A stretch of 64,000 nt of DNA from Rhizobium sp. C1 (GCF_021026335.1 NZ_JAJNCY010000005.1:248001-312000), one strand, 5' to 3'; counted from the first letter of the stretch, positions 35,503 through 45,097 are shown. The notes: a model not told the origin generated them from the sequence alone. Translations and numbers: made by a program.

Positions 35503-36045
35503 TCAGGAATCCACCGCCCCGGGCAGTTGCTGAAGGAGAAAATCCGCTCGCTCCGAAACGGAAACCTTGGGCAGGATGACCGCCTCATAACCCAGCTTCG
35601 GCAGGAGCGCTGAAATTCGCTCGTATTCGGCAATGGCATCCGCAAGGTCATGCTTTCGCTCGGCATCGTTTTCATAGATCTCCGGCCATGGCGGCGTCAG
35701 AAAGACCTGGCTGTGATAGCGATGGGTGGCCAGCAGGTCTTCCCGGAGCGGCTCGCCGGTTGCATGCCGAAGGGCGGCAACGGCGTCCACAAGGCCCCGG
35801 TCGAAAAACGTCCAGCCGCCCCCTTGCGAGGCGGCCGCATGGTCCTCGATGGACAGCGCAATTGCACGCTGCGCAAAGGCCGCCAGGTTGACCCAGGGCA
35901 AGGCGTCGCCCCTGCTCTCCAGCTCCTCCCTTACGATCCGCCGCCCTGGTTCCTCGACGACCGAAAACCCGCGCGCGGCCAGCTCCGCCAGAAGCGTCGA
36001 CTTCCCGCCACCGGAGCAACCCGTTATCAAGATACGCCGATTCAT
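35503..36045 (-). CDS. P-loop AAA-type ATPase/kinase-like protein
   Basis: A ~180-residue single P-loop protein. ILITGCSGGGKSTLLAELAA is Walker A; VVEEPGRRIVREEL and TFFDRGLVDAVAAL follow, like deoxynucleoside kinase/AAA_28-type ATPases. VFLTPPWPEIYENDAERKH is a further conserved region. The start at ATG 36045 has GAGGGAAATGAG before it; a GTG at 36060 overlaps the kinase stop and would add five residues. It follows a two-component system in the same direction and may be co-transcribed. The substrate is unknown. Confidence 0.78.
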   Translation of the reverse strand: MNRRILITGCSGGGKSTLLAELAARGFSVVEEPGRRIVREELESRGDALPWVNLAAFAQRAIALSIEDHAAASQGGGWTFFDRGLVDAVAALRHATGEPLREDLLATHRYHSQVFLTPPWPEIYENDAERKHDLADAIAEYERISALLPKLGYEAVILPKVSVSERADFLLQQLPGAVDS

Positions 36046-36056
36046 TCTCATTTCCC

Positions 36057-37454
36057 TCACTCCGCGACCGGCAATCGCACCGCCACCGACAGCCCGCCCA
36101 TCTCCGATGTCCCTAAGGTCACTGTCCCCCCTGCCCCTTCGACAACCTCGCGCACGATCGCCAGTCCCAGCCCGCTGCCCTCGGCCTGCGTGCCCATGAT
36201 GCGGTAGAACCGTTCGAAGACGTGTTCACGCTCCGCCTCAGCAATGCCCGGACCGCTGTCGTCGGCGCTCAGCACCACCGCGCCCTCCTCGCGTCCCACC
36301 CGCACGGTCACCTCGCCGCCTGCCGGCGTGTAGCGGAGCGCATTGTCAACGAGGTTGACGACCATTTCGCGCAGCATGGTGCCGTCGCCGGTGACCGGTG
36401 CCTCCCCCTCGGCTTCGAGCCCGAGATCGATGCCGCGCTTCAGCGCGGTTTCGGCCTGGGCCTCCAGAACGAGGCGGGCGACTTGCGCCATGTTTATGCG
36501 GTCGGCACGGGGCGCGCGGCTGCCGGGTTCGGCGCGGGTCAAGGTCAGTAGCTGTTCGGCCAGGCGCGAAGCCTGCCGGGTGGAGCGGGTGAGTGCATTC
36601 AGCGCATCGCTGCGACGCTCTCCATCGGTCTCGCGGGCGGCGACGCTCGCCTGCGTGGTCAGCAGCGTCAGCGGCGTGCGCAGCTGATGCGCGGCATTGG
36701 CGACGAAGCGGCGCTGCGCCGCCATCTGACGCTGGACGCGGGCCATGTAATCGTTGAGGGCGTGGACCAGCGGGCGCAATTCCGTCTGCACGCTGGCTGG
36801 ATCGAAGGGCTCCAGCCGCTCGCGCCGGCTGGCGATGACTGCCTCGCGCAACCGCATGAGGGGCGCGAGACCGCGGCGCAGGCCGAGCAACGTGACGACG
36901 CCGGCGACGATAACGAGCACGAACTGGTTGAGGAAATCCGACATCCAGAGGCGGCGCGTGAGATCGGTTTCCCCATTCAGCGTGACGGCGACAGTGACAC
37001 TGATCATGCCGTCCTTTTCAAGACCGATGACGGGATGATCGATGGCAAGCGCCCGGACGGTCTCGTTGCGGAAACGCATCGTGCTGCCCTCTCCCAGAGC
37101 GGGCGGCGCCTCGAGTTCACCATAGCCGGCAATCACCGTGCCCCAGGCGGTCCGCACGCTGTAATAGGCGCGATCGCCATAGCCGTTGGCGAAGTTTTCC
37201 AGCGCTGCGGGTGGGATGTCGACGGTGACATTGCCGCGCTCGTCCGTGCGCACGGCCTCGGCGATCATGCGGGCCGAGCCCATGAGCGTGTTGTCGGTAA
37301 CGATGCTGGCAATCTGTGCCGCCTGCCGCATGCTGAAAAAGATGTTGAGCGCGAGCACACCGAGCAGGGTCAGGAGAACCCAGACAAGGAGCTGCGCATA
37401 GAGGCTTTCGCGGATATAACGAAGCAAGCCCGCGGGGTGCGTCAGGCCTTCCAT
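36057..37454 (-). CDS. Sensor histidine kinase, TctE-like
   Basis: A 465-residue membrane kinase. Helices lie at about residues 18-38 and 170-190 with a 2CSK-like sensor region between. HisKA carries the phospho-acceptor H in NAAHQLRTPL; HATPase has NLVDNALRYTP, DDSGPGI and GSGLGLAIVREVVEG. The TctE group senses tricarboxylates or related acids. It is 2 bp downstream of its response regulator's stop. No tctCBA transporter is near, so the signal is unknown. Confidence 0.9.
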   Translation of the reverse strand: MEGLTHPAGLLRYIRESLYAQLLVWVLLTLLGVLALNIFFSMRQAAQIASIVTDNTLMGSARMIAEAVRTDERGNVTVDIPPAALENFANGYGDRAYYSVRTAWGTVIAGYGELEAPPALGEGSTMRFRNETVRALAIDHPVIGLEKDGMISVTVAVTLNGETDLTRRLWMSDFLNQFVLVIVAGVVTLLGLRRGLAPLMRLREAVIASRRERLEPFDPASVQTELRPLVHALNDYMARVQRQMAAQRRFVANAAHQLRTPLTLLTTQASVAARETDGERRSDALNALTRSTRQASRLAEQLLTLTRAEPGSRAPRADRINMAQVARLVLEAQAETALKRGIDLGLEAEGEAPVTGDGTMLREMVVNLVDNALRYTPAGGEVTVRVGREEGAVVLSADDSGPGIAEAEREHVFERFYRIMGTQAEGSGLGLAIVREVVEGAGGTVTLGTSEMGGLSVAVRLPVAE

Positions 37455-37456
37455 CT

Positions 37457-38122
37457 CTAAAGCGCCCGCAGCATGTAGCCGAGCCCGCGCAGCGTTGCGA
37501 TCTGCACGCCGCTGCCCTCGATCTTCTTGCGCACACGGTGGACATAGATCTCGATGGCGCTCGGATCCGGCTCGGCGTCGAAGCCGAAAACGCTTTCATG
37601 CAGCGACGCCTTCGTGACGGTCGTGCCGGATTTCATGACGAGATATTCCAGCACCGAATGTTCGCGCGGCGTCAGCTGAAGCGGCTCGCCCCTGAGCGTG
37701 AATTGCTTGCTCGCGCTGTCGAGCGCTAGATCGGCAATGACGATTTCCGGGCTTGCCAGATCGTGGCCGCGGCGGATGACGGCGCGCAGGCGCGCTTCCA
37801 GTTCTGCAAGCTCGAAGGGCTTGGCGAGATAGTCATCCGCGCCGGAATCGAGCCCGGCCACGCGCCCGTCGAGCGAGGCATTGGCGGTCAGGATGATGAC
37901 CGGTGTGCGATTGCCCTTGCGGCGGATGCGTTTCAGAACCGTCATGCCGTCCACATGCGGCAGCGACAGATCGAGCACGATGGCGGCATATTCGCCGAGT
38001 GCGATCAGATGCTCGGCCTCTTCGCCATCATGGGCGACCTCGACGGTGTAGCGCGCCTGCACCAGCGCGCGGGCAAGCCAATCGGCAAGCTCATGATTAT
38101 CTTCAACGATCAACAGTCGCAT
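37457..38122 (-). CDS. Response regulator, OmpR/TctD-like
   Basis: A 221-residue regulator. The receiver has the acidic pair ED near the start, the phospho-acceptor aspartate in IVLDLSLPHVDG, and the KP switch lysine in DDYLAKPFELAEL. The C-terminal winged helix shows LTPREHSVLEYL and SAIEIYVHRVRKKI. Start at ATG 38122 (MRLLIVEDN) matches the family; an upstream open frame to 38290 does not. It is paired with the kinase at 36057-37454. Confidence 0.92.
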   Translation of the reverse strand: MRLLIVEDNHELADWLARALVQARYTVEVAHDGEEAEHLIALGEYAAIVLDLSLPHVDGMTVLKRIRRKGNRTPVIILTANASLDGRVAGLDSGADDYLAKPFELAELEARLRAVIRRGHDLASPEIVIADLALDSASKQFTLRGEPLQLTPREHSVLEYLVMKSGTTVTKASLHESVFGFDAEPDPSAIEIYVHRVRKKIEGSGVQIATLRGLGYMLRAL

Positions 38123-38403
38123 GATGCATTTCTTGGTTCTCGCACGGCGCCTCCCGCACACTGCCTGAGGCGCCGCCCCCTCCGTTTTTTCTGAAGGCGA
38201 GGCTAGCATGTCCGGCAGCGTGAGGCGAGCGACTTGGCCGCGGGCGTCCGCATCCGCCCCGTTTTGAAACAAAACCTCCAGATCGTTCAAATTTTATCAT
38301 GTTGCTTGAACGGTCCTCAAGCTCTTGCGGGTAGTCTCGCACTCAACAGCGAAACCTTCATCGCAAAAGAGATGTGAACCGAAGCATCCAGGACGGGGCC
38401 ACC

Positions 38404-38715
38404 ATGCTGAAGTCTTTTCTGATTGCATTTTCGACAATCGCGGTCGTCATGTTTTCGGCCTCCAGCGAAGCGAACGCCTTCGGGCTTGCCTCTGCCGCGC
38501 GCGACATGGCGCCCAGGCACAGCGACGCGCGGACGCTGCATTTCCAGATTTTCTGCCTGCACAATCCCGGCGACTGCCGCCGCAGCCGCCTCTCCTCCGT
38601 CGCCTATCACGCCCATATCCGGCATCTCCTCGCCAAGGTGAACGATCAGGTCAACCGCCAGATCAAGCCGCGCGAAGACAAGGGGCCGGACGTGTGGACA
38701 ATCTCCGGCATTTGA
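38404..38715 (+). pseudogene. Truncated transglutaminase-like cysteine peptidase (BTLCP)
   Basis: A 103-residue protein with signal peptide MLKSFLIAFSTIAVVMFSAS cleaved after ANA. The mature part FQIFCLHNPGDCRRS and LLAKVNDQVNRQIKPREDKG then PDVWTI matches the start of the bacterial transglutaminase-like family, which has a catalytic GDCEDY motif directly after the WTI region. Here a stop comes four codons later (SGI*), so the catalytic domain is missing. No match to the lost part is visible downstream. A GTG at 38374 is an alternative start. It could be a decayed gene or a short secreted remnant. Confidence 0.55.
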
Positions 38716-39089
38716 TCCTCCCACGCGAAAACCTGCAATATGAGGGGTGTAAGGGTCTGCGCCCGGTCCCCTCACCCCAAGGTCCGCCGGTGCCGACGCT
38801 TTCTCCCGACCTTCTTTAAAGGCTGGCTGCTGTTTTTTAGTGATCTGCAGTTGAAAGTGGTTTTCCCCTTGCTGGCTCTTGCGCTGGCTTTGTGACTGGC
38901 GGGCGCCTGCTTTTTGCCTGTATCCTGATCCGCTTACGGCTTTCCCCGGGGCCTTCGAAGGGCTATGCATTCGAACGCAGGTGCGAGATCGCGTTCGGCG
39001 CGATGTCTCCTTGTGTCAGCGCAATCCTGAACCGCAACCGGTTCCCGCTTTGGCTGAATTATCCCAGCATCGCCACGACAGGCTCCTTC
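38716..39089. other. Intergenic stretch, no gene recognised
   Basis: Between the truncated BTLCP gene and the membrane protein. An open frame running in from 38892 is in frame with the membrane protein but lacks similarity and is arginine-rich, as untranslated sequence would be. No RNA or repeat was recognised. Confidence 0.35.
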
Positions 39090-39815
39090 ATGCCCGCGAC
39101 AGATACGACAAACCAGGACCATCACCGACTTCCCCATACACAGGCCCTCGACTTCTGGCTGGCGCGTTGCGCCATCTTCGTCATCGCCATGCTGCAATTA
39201 CTGCTGGTCAACGATTTCGCCCTGTGGTCGCGATGGCTGGCTCCTGCGGTGGAACTTCTCCTGCTGGTTCCGCTCTCGGTTGCCACGGCATGGGCCCAGA
39301 ACAAGGCCAAACATGCCTCCACCGAGGCGCATTTTCATCTGATTGCGCATGGACGGCGGCTCATCCGGCGCGCGGCGCTCGGTTTGACCATTCTGGTCAC
39401 CCTCATGAATTTCGTCGCGCTCTATTTCCTGATCAAGGCGCTCATGACCGGCCATGCCGGCTCGGCGCAGACCCTGCTGGTTGACGCGGTGAACATCTGG
39501 TGCACGAATATCATCGCGTTTGCGCTCTGGTTCTGGAGCATCGATCGTGGCGGCCCAGCCAGCCGCGGCGTGACGACGAAGCAGCATCCCGACTTCCTGT
39601 TTCCGCAAATGTCGATGACGGATCCGCTTTATCGGAGCTGGTCGCCGGGTTTCGTGGATTATCTCTTCGTCGCCTTCACCAATGCGACGGCCTTTTCCCC
39701 GACCGACACGATGCCGCTGTCGCCGCGGGCCAAGCTCCTGACCATGGCCGAAGCTGCCGTCTCGCTGCTGACGCTGGCGCTGGTGGCGGCGCGGGCGGTG
39801 AATATTCTGGCGTGA
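39090..39815 (+). CDS. DUF1345-like integral membrane protein
   Basis: About 241 residues with four likely membrane helices (residues ~25-45, 52-72, 95-118 and 200-240). The segment DYLFVAFTNATAFSPTDTMP resembles the C-terminal motif of DUF1345 proteins, whose function is not known. ATG 39090 is chosen because the upstream in-frame extension is non-membrane, arginine-rich sequence; ATG 39003 remains possible. It converges with the MntP-like gene. Confidence 0.62.
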   Translation: MPATDTTNQDHHRLPHTQALDFWLARCAIFVIAMLQLLLVNDFALWSRWLAPAVELLLLVPLSVATAWAQNKAKHASTEAHFHLIAHGRRLIRRAALGLTILVTLMNFVALYFLIKALMTGHAGSAQTLLVDAVNIWCTNIIAFALWFWSIDRGGPASRGVTTKQHPDFLFPQMSMTDPLYRSWSPGFVDYLFVAFTNATAFSPTDTMPLSPRAKLLTMAEAAVSLLTLALVAARAVNILA

Positions 39816-39838
39816 CGCGCTGCGCCTGAACCGCGGCG

Positions 39839-40465
39839 TCAGAACACCATTTCGGTGGCGCCGAGCGCCGCCAGAAGTACACCGGCGACATAGCCGGAAT
39901 AGGTGCCCAGCCAACGGACGCCCCGCCGGCCCACATGCACGCCGAGGCTCAGCGTCGCGAGGCTGGCAATGAAGTTCAGCAGGCCGAGCAGAACGATATC
40001 GATGTGGAGCATGCCGGCGCCGACACCATTGGGAATGTTGTTCAAGGTAAGCCCCAGCGACAGCGTGAGCAGTTCCGAGAGCGTCATGCGGCTGCCCGAG
40101 GATACTGCCGTGTCTGCCGGCATGGCTGCGGCGGATGTCGAACCGGCATCCGCGTCTTCATAGACCGGCTCTGGCTTCGTCTTTTCCTGGTAGATGATCC
40201 ACAGGCCGACGAGAAGCATGATCGCCCCGCCGATCATGCTTTCTATATTGTCGGGGATAATCTGGGTGAGCGCCTTGCCGGCGGCGGCCGAGGCGATCGT
40301 GCCGGCGGTCGTCACTGTCGCCACCACAAGATTGTCGCGCGGTCGCAAGCCGATCCGGCGAAACCCCATCGAGGTTCCGATGGCGATATTGTCCAGATTG
40401 CTCGACAGCGAGACAGCCGAGGCCATGGACAGCATTTTCAGGTTGATGGCGGTAAATATCGTCAT
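39839..40465 (-). CDS. MntP/YtaF-like membrane transport protein
   Basis: A 208-residue protein with about six membrane helices in two halves. SLSSNLDNIAIGTSMGFRRI and LTLNNIPNGVGAGMLHIDI are the repeated acidic/asparagine motifs of the MntP/YtaF group, in which aspartates bind Mn2+ or another cation. An acidic cytoplasmic loop at about residues 100-120 (EPVYEDADAGS) separates the halves. It may export manganese. It is in line with terC, hflC and hflK on the same strand. Confidence 0.68.
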   Translation of the reverse strand: MTIFTAINLKMLSMASAVSLSSNLDNIAIGTSMGFRRIGLRPRDNLVVATVTTAGTIASAAAGKALTQIIPDNIESMIGGAIMLLVGLWIIYQEKTKPEPVYEDADAGSTSAAAMPADTAVSSGSRMTLSELLTLSLGLTLNNIPNGVGAGMLHIDIVLLGLLNFIASLATLSLGVHVGRRGVRWLGTYSGYVAGVLLAALGATEMVF

Positions 40466-40515
40466 TGTTCTTGTTTCAAATCTTCGCGGATTGCTACGCC
40501 CGGCCGGATCATGCC

Positions 40516-41571
40516 CTAACCCTGATTGGCCGGGGCCATGGCAATCGCGATCACCAGAACTGCGCCGACCATCGCGAAAAGAGCCAGAAGACCGATCAGC
40601 ACGACCTTGTCCGACGGTCCCGCCGACGAGCTGGCTGGCGGCTCGAAAATGACGACGGGTTCCTGAGGTTCGGCTGCGATGGCGTCAACCGGCGGCGTCT
40701 CTGGCCGGACATGTCCGACAACAGCCGGCTCCGGAACGGCGGCCTGCGGCGCGATCGGGGCCGGGACCGATATCGGCACAGCGACAGGCGCGGCGGGAAT
40801 GGCGGGAATGGGGTGTGCCTCGCGCATCAACCTCGGCATGCTGAGGTTCAGCTGTGGGAATGGCGGCGCGCGGTATCGCCCGGTGATCGCGCCTTCTGCG
40901 ACGACAAAGATCGCCATGCCCAGCGGCGCGAAGAGGCCCAGCGCCTCGACATGGGCATGAACCCAGTCCGACCAGAGCGCATCGTTGACAATCAGGCTTC
41001 CCGAAACCCATCCGAGAAGGGCCGAACCGATAGTGACGACTTCCGGATATTGCGCGATAGCCTCCGTGAGCAGAAAACTGCCGAAGAAGACGAAGGGCAC
41101 GGAAAGCACGAGACCGAGAACGAGATAGACGAAATTGCCGTCCGAGATCGCCGAGATGGCGACGACATTGTCGAGGCTCATGATCGTGTCGGCCAGCAGG
41201 ATGAACAGGGCGGCGCCCATGAAATCCACGTCGCTTTCGAGATCCGGCTCGCCCTCGAGATTTTCCGATGCGCCGGCCGCGCCGAGCGCCTGGGCATTCG
41301 CCTTCAGGTTGATCGCAAACAGCGCCAGCATGATGCCCCCCAGCGCCTTCAGCAGCGGCACGGCCATCAGCACATTGGCGACCACGGCGAGCAGCACGCG
41401 CAGGATGACGGCGCCGATGGCCCCGACCGCGATGGCGCGGGGCACCAGCCGGCGCGGCAACAGGCAGCAGGCCGCGGCGATGATGACCGCATTGTCGCCC
41501 GCCAGCAGGATATCGGTGAAGAAAATCTGCAGGCTGATGCCGAGCCAGGACAGGTCACTGCTGAATTCCAC
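40516..41571 (-). CDS. TerC-family membrane protein with Pro/Ala-rich tail
   Basis: About 351 residues. The first ~230 are a TerC domain with two acidic metal-motif repeats: FTDILLAGDNAVIIAAA and LADTIMSLDNVVAISAI. TerC proteins export metal ions (Mn2+) or act in secretion stress. After the domain come ~80 residues rich in Pro and Ala, and then a last hydrophobic helix (KVVLIGLLALFAMVGAVLVI). That tail is not usual for TerC. Start: GTG 41571 follows AGAAGGAC; GTG 41604 would add 11 residues. Confidence 0.8.
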   Translation of the reverse strand: MEFSSDLSWLGISLQIFFTDILLAGDNAVIIAAACCLLPRRLVPRAIAVGAIGAVILRVLLAVVANVLMAVPLLKALGGIMLALFAINLKANAQALGAAGASENLEGEPDLESDVDFMGAALFILLADTIMSLDNVVAISAISDGNFVYLVLGLVLSVPFVFFGSFLLTEAIAQYPEVVTIGSALLGWVSGSLIVNDALWSDWVHAHVEALGLFAPLGMAIFVVAEGAITGRYRAPPFPQLNLSMPRLMREAHPIPAIPAAPVAVPISVPAPIAPQAAVPEPAVVGHVRPETPPVDAIAAEPQEPVVIFEPPASSSAGPSDKVVLIGLLALFAMVGAVLVIAIAMAPANQG

Positions 41572-41616
41572 GTCGATTGTCCTTCTCGAAATAGCGTTCG
41601 CCACCGCCGGCGGACG

Positions 41617-42549
41617 TTATCCTTTGGGTGTCTGGTTCAGCGGGCCGGCGCCGGGTACGGTCGCGGGCGGGCTCTGCGTTGCCACCGCCGGCGGACCGTT
41701 TTTCAGCGTTTTCAGAAAGTCCGGTGTAGCCGACAGAAGCAGGATCGGCGAGGCTTCCGAGAGCGTCTGCCCATAGGTCTGCAGCGCGCGGTAATAGGCG
41801 TAGAAGGCGCTGTCGCTGTCATGTGCGTCGCCCATCAGCGTCGATGCGGTCGCATCGGCATCGCCGCGAATGACCTTGGCCCGCTCCTGCGCCTCGGCCA
41901 TGATGACGGTGCTTTGCCTGTCCGCCTTCGCCTGGATTTCCTGCGCCCATTCGAAGCCTTGCGCGCGCAGTTCCATCGCCTCGCGCTGGCGCTCGGATTT
42001 CATGCGGTCATAGATGGCGGCGCTGGTTTCCTTGGGCAGATCGGCGCGCAGAATGCGCACGTCGGCGACTTCGATGCCGAGCGACTTGCTCTGGTCGATC
42101 ACTTCGTTGCGCACGGCGTCGATCACCGCGTCGCGCTTCTGCGTCAGCAGGTCGATCAGCTTGACGCGGCCCAGCTCGCGGCGCACGGCCGAGCTCACGA
42201 TTTCGCCCAGGCGCATCCGGCCCTGATCGACCGTGCCGACCGCCTGATAGAAGGCCAGCGGGTCGCTGATCCTGAAGCGTGTATAGGTGCCGGCCTCGAT
42301 GCGCTTCTGATCGCCCAGAATGACCTCTTCGGAGGGTGGCTCGAGCGAAATCAGACGCTTGTCGAAAAATATCAGCGTGTCGACCAGCGGGATCTTGAAA
42401 TAGAGCCCCGGATCGTCGCGCCGCACCAGCGGCTTGCCGAGCCGCACGACCAGCGCGGTCTCGCTTTGCTGAACCGTATAGGCGGATGCGGCAAGCCCCC
42501 AGAGGCCGATCCCCGCGACGACGACGGGAAGGATTTTCGCGTATCTCAT
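41617..42549 (-). CDS. hflC: Protease modulator HflC
   Basis: A 310-residue SPFH/band-7 membrane protein. One N-terminal helix (residues ~5-24), then VQQSETALVVRLGKPLVRRD and the band-7 domain, followed by long helices (MKSERQREAMELRAQGFEWA). With HflK it forms a large periplasmic-facing ring around FtsH in other bacteria. Its ATG overlaps the hflK stop by 4 bp. Ends in a Pro-rich tail (PPATVPGAGPLNQTPKG). Confidence 0.92.
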   Translation of the reverse strand: MRYAKILPVVVAGIGLWGLAASAYTVQQSETALVVRLGKPLVRRDDPGLYFKIPLVDTLIFFDKRLISLEPPSEEVILGDQKRIEAGTYTRFRISDPLAFYQAVGTVDQGRMRLGEIVSSAVRRELGRVKLIDLLTQKRDAVIDAVRNEVIDQSKSLGIEVADVRILRADLPKETSAAIYDRMKSERQREAMELRAQGFEWAQEIQAKADRQSTVIMAEAQERAKVIRGDADATASTLMGDAHDSDSAFYAYYRALQTYGQTLSEASPILLLSATPDFLKTLKNGPPAVATQSPPATVPGAGPLNQTPKG

Positions 42550-43649
42550 TTGCGTGCTCCCGCAGCCGCGTCGTTGGCGGGAACGGTCTGTCCGTTCACG
42601 AATGCCGATGGCGTACCCGGCGGCGTCTTGGTGTTTGCCGCATCGAGCACCGGCAGATAGGGGACGATGCCGCCGCCCTTTTCCGACAGATCGACGATCA
42701 CGCGGCTGGAGCGCCGGAGCATCTGATCGACGCTTTCCATGTAAAGCCGGCGGGCGGTCACATCCTTGTGCTGCTCGTAGGCGGCGGCAATCGCCTTGAA
42801 ACTCTCGGCCTCGCCCTTGGCCAGATCGATGGTCTGGTCGCGATAGGCCTCGGCCTGCTGGATGATGTGGGAGGCTTCGCCCCGCGCCCGCGGGATCACG
42901 TCATTGGCATAGGCGTCGGCTTCGTTGCGGGCGCGCTCCTGGTCGGCGCGGGCCCGCTGGACATCGTTGAACGCGTCGATCACGGCAGAGGGCGGATCGA
43001 TACGAAGCAGCTGCACCTGCGTCACCTCGATGCCGACCCGATAGCGATCGAGAAGACGTTGCAGAACGAGGGTCGTGTCGTCGGCGATCTGCTGGCGCTT
43101 GTCGGACAAGGCCGACTGAATGGGATTTTCGCCGATCACTTCGCGCAATGCGCTTTCGGCTGCCACCTTCAACGTGCCTTCGGGATCGACGACATTGAAC
43201 AGATAGTCGCCAGCGTCCCGGATTCTCCAGAAGACGACGCAGTCCGCTTCGACGATGTTTTCGTCACCGGTCAGCATCTGCGCCAGTTCGCGCGATTCCC
43301 GCGAGCGGCCGGACAGAACCAGTTCGTTGATCTGCGTCGTCTTCGGCAGCGCCACCGCTTCGATCGGATAGGGCCAATGATAGTGAATGCCGGGATTGTC
43401 CGTGCGCACCCATTTGCCGAATTGCAGGACGACGCCCTGCTGATCCGGCTGGACCCGGTAGAAGCCGCTTCCCGCCCAGACGAGCGCAAGCACTCCGAGC
43501 GACAGAAGGGCGCTGCGCCAGCCGAGATGTGGCAGCCGCATCATTTCCAGAAACTGCCCCCGCGCAAGGGGCGTGAGACTGCCCGCTTCCGCTTCGTTTG
43601 GCTGAGCCTGCCGGCTCTCGCCGGACGTCGCGATGCTGTCTTCCACCAT
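42546..43649 (-). CDS. hflK: Protease modulator HflK
   Basis: A 367-residue band-7 protein. One membrane helix at about residues 45-65, then YRVQPDQQGVVLQFGKWVRT and DVQRARADQERARNEADAYA, the hallmark HflK helix. Start ATG 43649 follows GGGGAACG. Rhizobial core-genome hflKC usually sits with a DegP-like protease gene; here instead it sits with terC and mntP-like genes, so this may be a second set. Confidence 0.92.
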   Translation of the reverse strand: MVEDSIATSGESRQAQPNEAEAGSLTPLARGQFLEMMRLPHLGWRSALLSLGVLALVWAGSGFYRVQPDQQGVVLQFGKWVRTDNPGIHYHWPYPIEAVALPKTTQINELVLSGRSRESRELAQMLTGDENIVEADCVVFWRIRDAGDYLFNVVDPEGTLKVAAESALREVIGENPIQSALSDKRQQIADDTTLVLQRLLDRYRVGIEVTQVQLLRIDPPSAVIDAFNDVQRARADQERARNEADAYANDVIPRARGEASHIIQQAEAYRDQTIDLAKGEAESFKAIAAAYEQHKDVTARRLYMESVDQMLRRSSRVIVDLSEKGGGIVPYLPVLDAANTKTPPGTPSAFVNGQTVPANDAAAGARK

Positions 43650-43755
43650 CGTTCCCCATGAATGCAGCGTCTTGTTTTTCTTATGCCGACGCCCGCCTGT
43701 CACAAGACATAGCGGGCGCCGTATCGCAGGCAATTGGACACATCACCGCAGCCGG

Positions 43756-45066
43756 TTATTGTGGGTTTTCCAGGCTGAACAGTTCCGAGTTTTCGTCATA
43801 GGCAAAAAGCTCGGCATAGCGTGACCAGGAGACGATCGCCTTCAGCGTGTCGTCGGCATAGGATTCCGTCATGTAGTCTTCCAGCTCGCTGCGGAAGCGT
43901 TCGGCCGGCGCCGTATGGCTCGGGCGTTCGTCGAGCACGCGACGAATGAGGCCGACGGCCGGGACATAGGTCAGGAGATGCTCGGCAAACAGCTTCTTGC
44001 GGGCGTCCGTCGCCATATGCGCGAAGGTCTTGCCGGCCTCCGTCAGCACGATGTCGCCTTCGCTGAGATGGGCGAAACGCAACAGCTGCAAGGCCTCGCC
44101 GATATGGAAGAGCTCATCGGCCTCCATGTGCAGCAGGCCGGCAATCACCGGCAGGTCGGCCTTGCCGTGATAGGGCTCGCCGGCCAGCGCCTCGATGAGA
44201 CCGGAGAGGATGTTGGTCGAGACCGGCTCCAGAACCATGCCCATGCCGGTGCCGGGAATCCCTTCCATGGCCACCGTCTTCGGCTCGGCGCGCTGCGTCA
44301 TCAGCGCATAGATATTGTCGACCAGCTGGCGGAAGGCCGGATCGAGGCGGTTGCGCGGATGCGGCAGATCGACCTTGATCTCGCGCGCCACGCGGCCGGG
44401 ATTGGATGAAAACACCAGGATCCGGTCGCACATCAGCACCGCCTCCTCGATGTTATGCGTCACGATCAGCACGGACTTGATGGGCATGCGCCCTTCGATC
44501 CAGAGATCGATCATGTCGGTGCGCAGCGTTTCGGCCGTCAGTACGTCGAGCGCCGAGAAGGGCTCGTCCATCAGGAGAAGATCGGGATGGACGACGAGGG
44601 CGCGGGCGAAGCCGACGCGCTGGCGCATGCCGCCGGACAGTTCCTTGGGGAAGGCGTTTTCGAAACCGTCGAGACCGATGAGGTCGATGGCGTCGAGCGC
44701 CAGCTTGCGACGTTCGGCGCGATCGACGCCCTTGGCCTCAAGGCCCAGTTCCACATTCTGCAGCACCGTCAGCCAGGGGAACAGGGCGAAGGACTGGAAC
44801 ACCATGGAAATGCCGCTCGGCGGACCGTCGATGGCATCGCCCCGGCACAGCGCAATGCCGGACGAGGGCGAAATCAGCCCGGCGATGATGCGCAGCAGCG
44901 TCGACTTGCCGGAGCCGGAGCGGCCGAGCAGACCGACGATCTCGCCTTCTTTGATGGTCAGATCGACATTTTCAAGCACGACGACATCCTTGCCGCTCGG
45001 CTTGGGAAAGGACCGGCAGACCTCCTGGATATCGATAAGCGGGGCCTTGGACATTTGATCGAGCAT
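43756..45066 (-). CDS. ABC transporter ATP-binding protein with AAA-associated C-terminal domain
   Basis: A 436-residue protein. Residues 1-~255 are a NitT/TauT-type ATPase: Walker A GRSGSGKST, Q-loop FQSFALFPWLT, signature LSGGMRQRVGFARA and Walker [13 protein letters not shown]. The remaining ~170 residues form the AAA-associated C-terminal domain (winged-helix-like, DIVLTEAGKTFAHMATDARK). This two-domain ATPase goes with the fused permease upstream. No binding-protein gene is present nearby. Substrate unknown. Confidence 0.85.
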   Translation of the reverse strand: MLDQMSKAPLIDIQEVCRSFPKPSGKDVVVLENVDLTIKEGEIVGLLGRSGSGKSTLLRIIAGLISPSSGIALCRGDAIDGPPSGISMVFQSFALFPWLTVLQNVELGLEAKGVDRAERRKLALDAIDLIGLDGFENAFPKELSGGMRQRVGFARALVVHPDLLLMDEPFSALDVLTAETLRTDMIDLWIEGRMPIKSVLIVTHNIEEAVLMCDRILVFSSNPGRVAREIKVDLPHPRNRLDPAFRQLVDNIYALMTQRAEPKTVAMEGIPGTGMGMVLEPVSTNILSGLIEALAGEPYHGKADLPVIAGLLHMEADELFHIGEALQLLRFAHLSEGDIVLTEAGKTFAHMATDARKKLFAEHLLTYVPAVGLIRRVLDERPSHTAPAERFRSELEDYMTESYADDTLKAIVSWSRYAELFAYDENSELFSLENPQ

Positions 45067-45097
45067 GGAAACTACTCCTCAGGAATTCGCTTGGTGG

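Noticed and set aside
40465-42660. A long plus-strand frame antisense to terC and hflC
   Set aside because: Low-complexity Arg/Asp/Gly translation with no family match; the minus-strand genes are clearly real.
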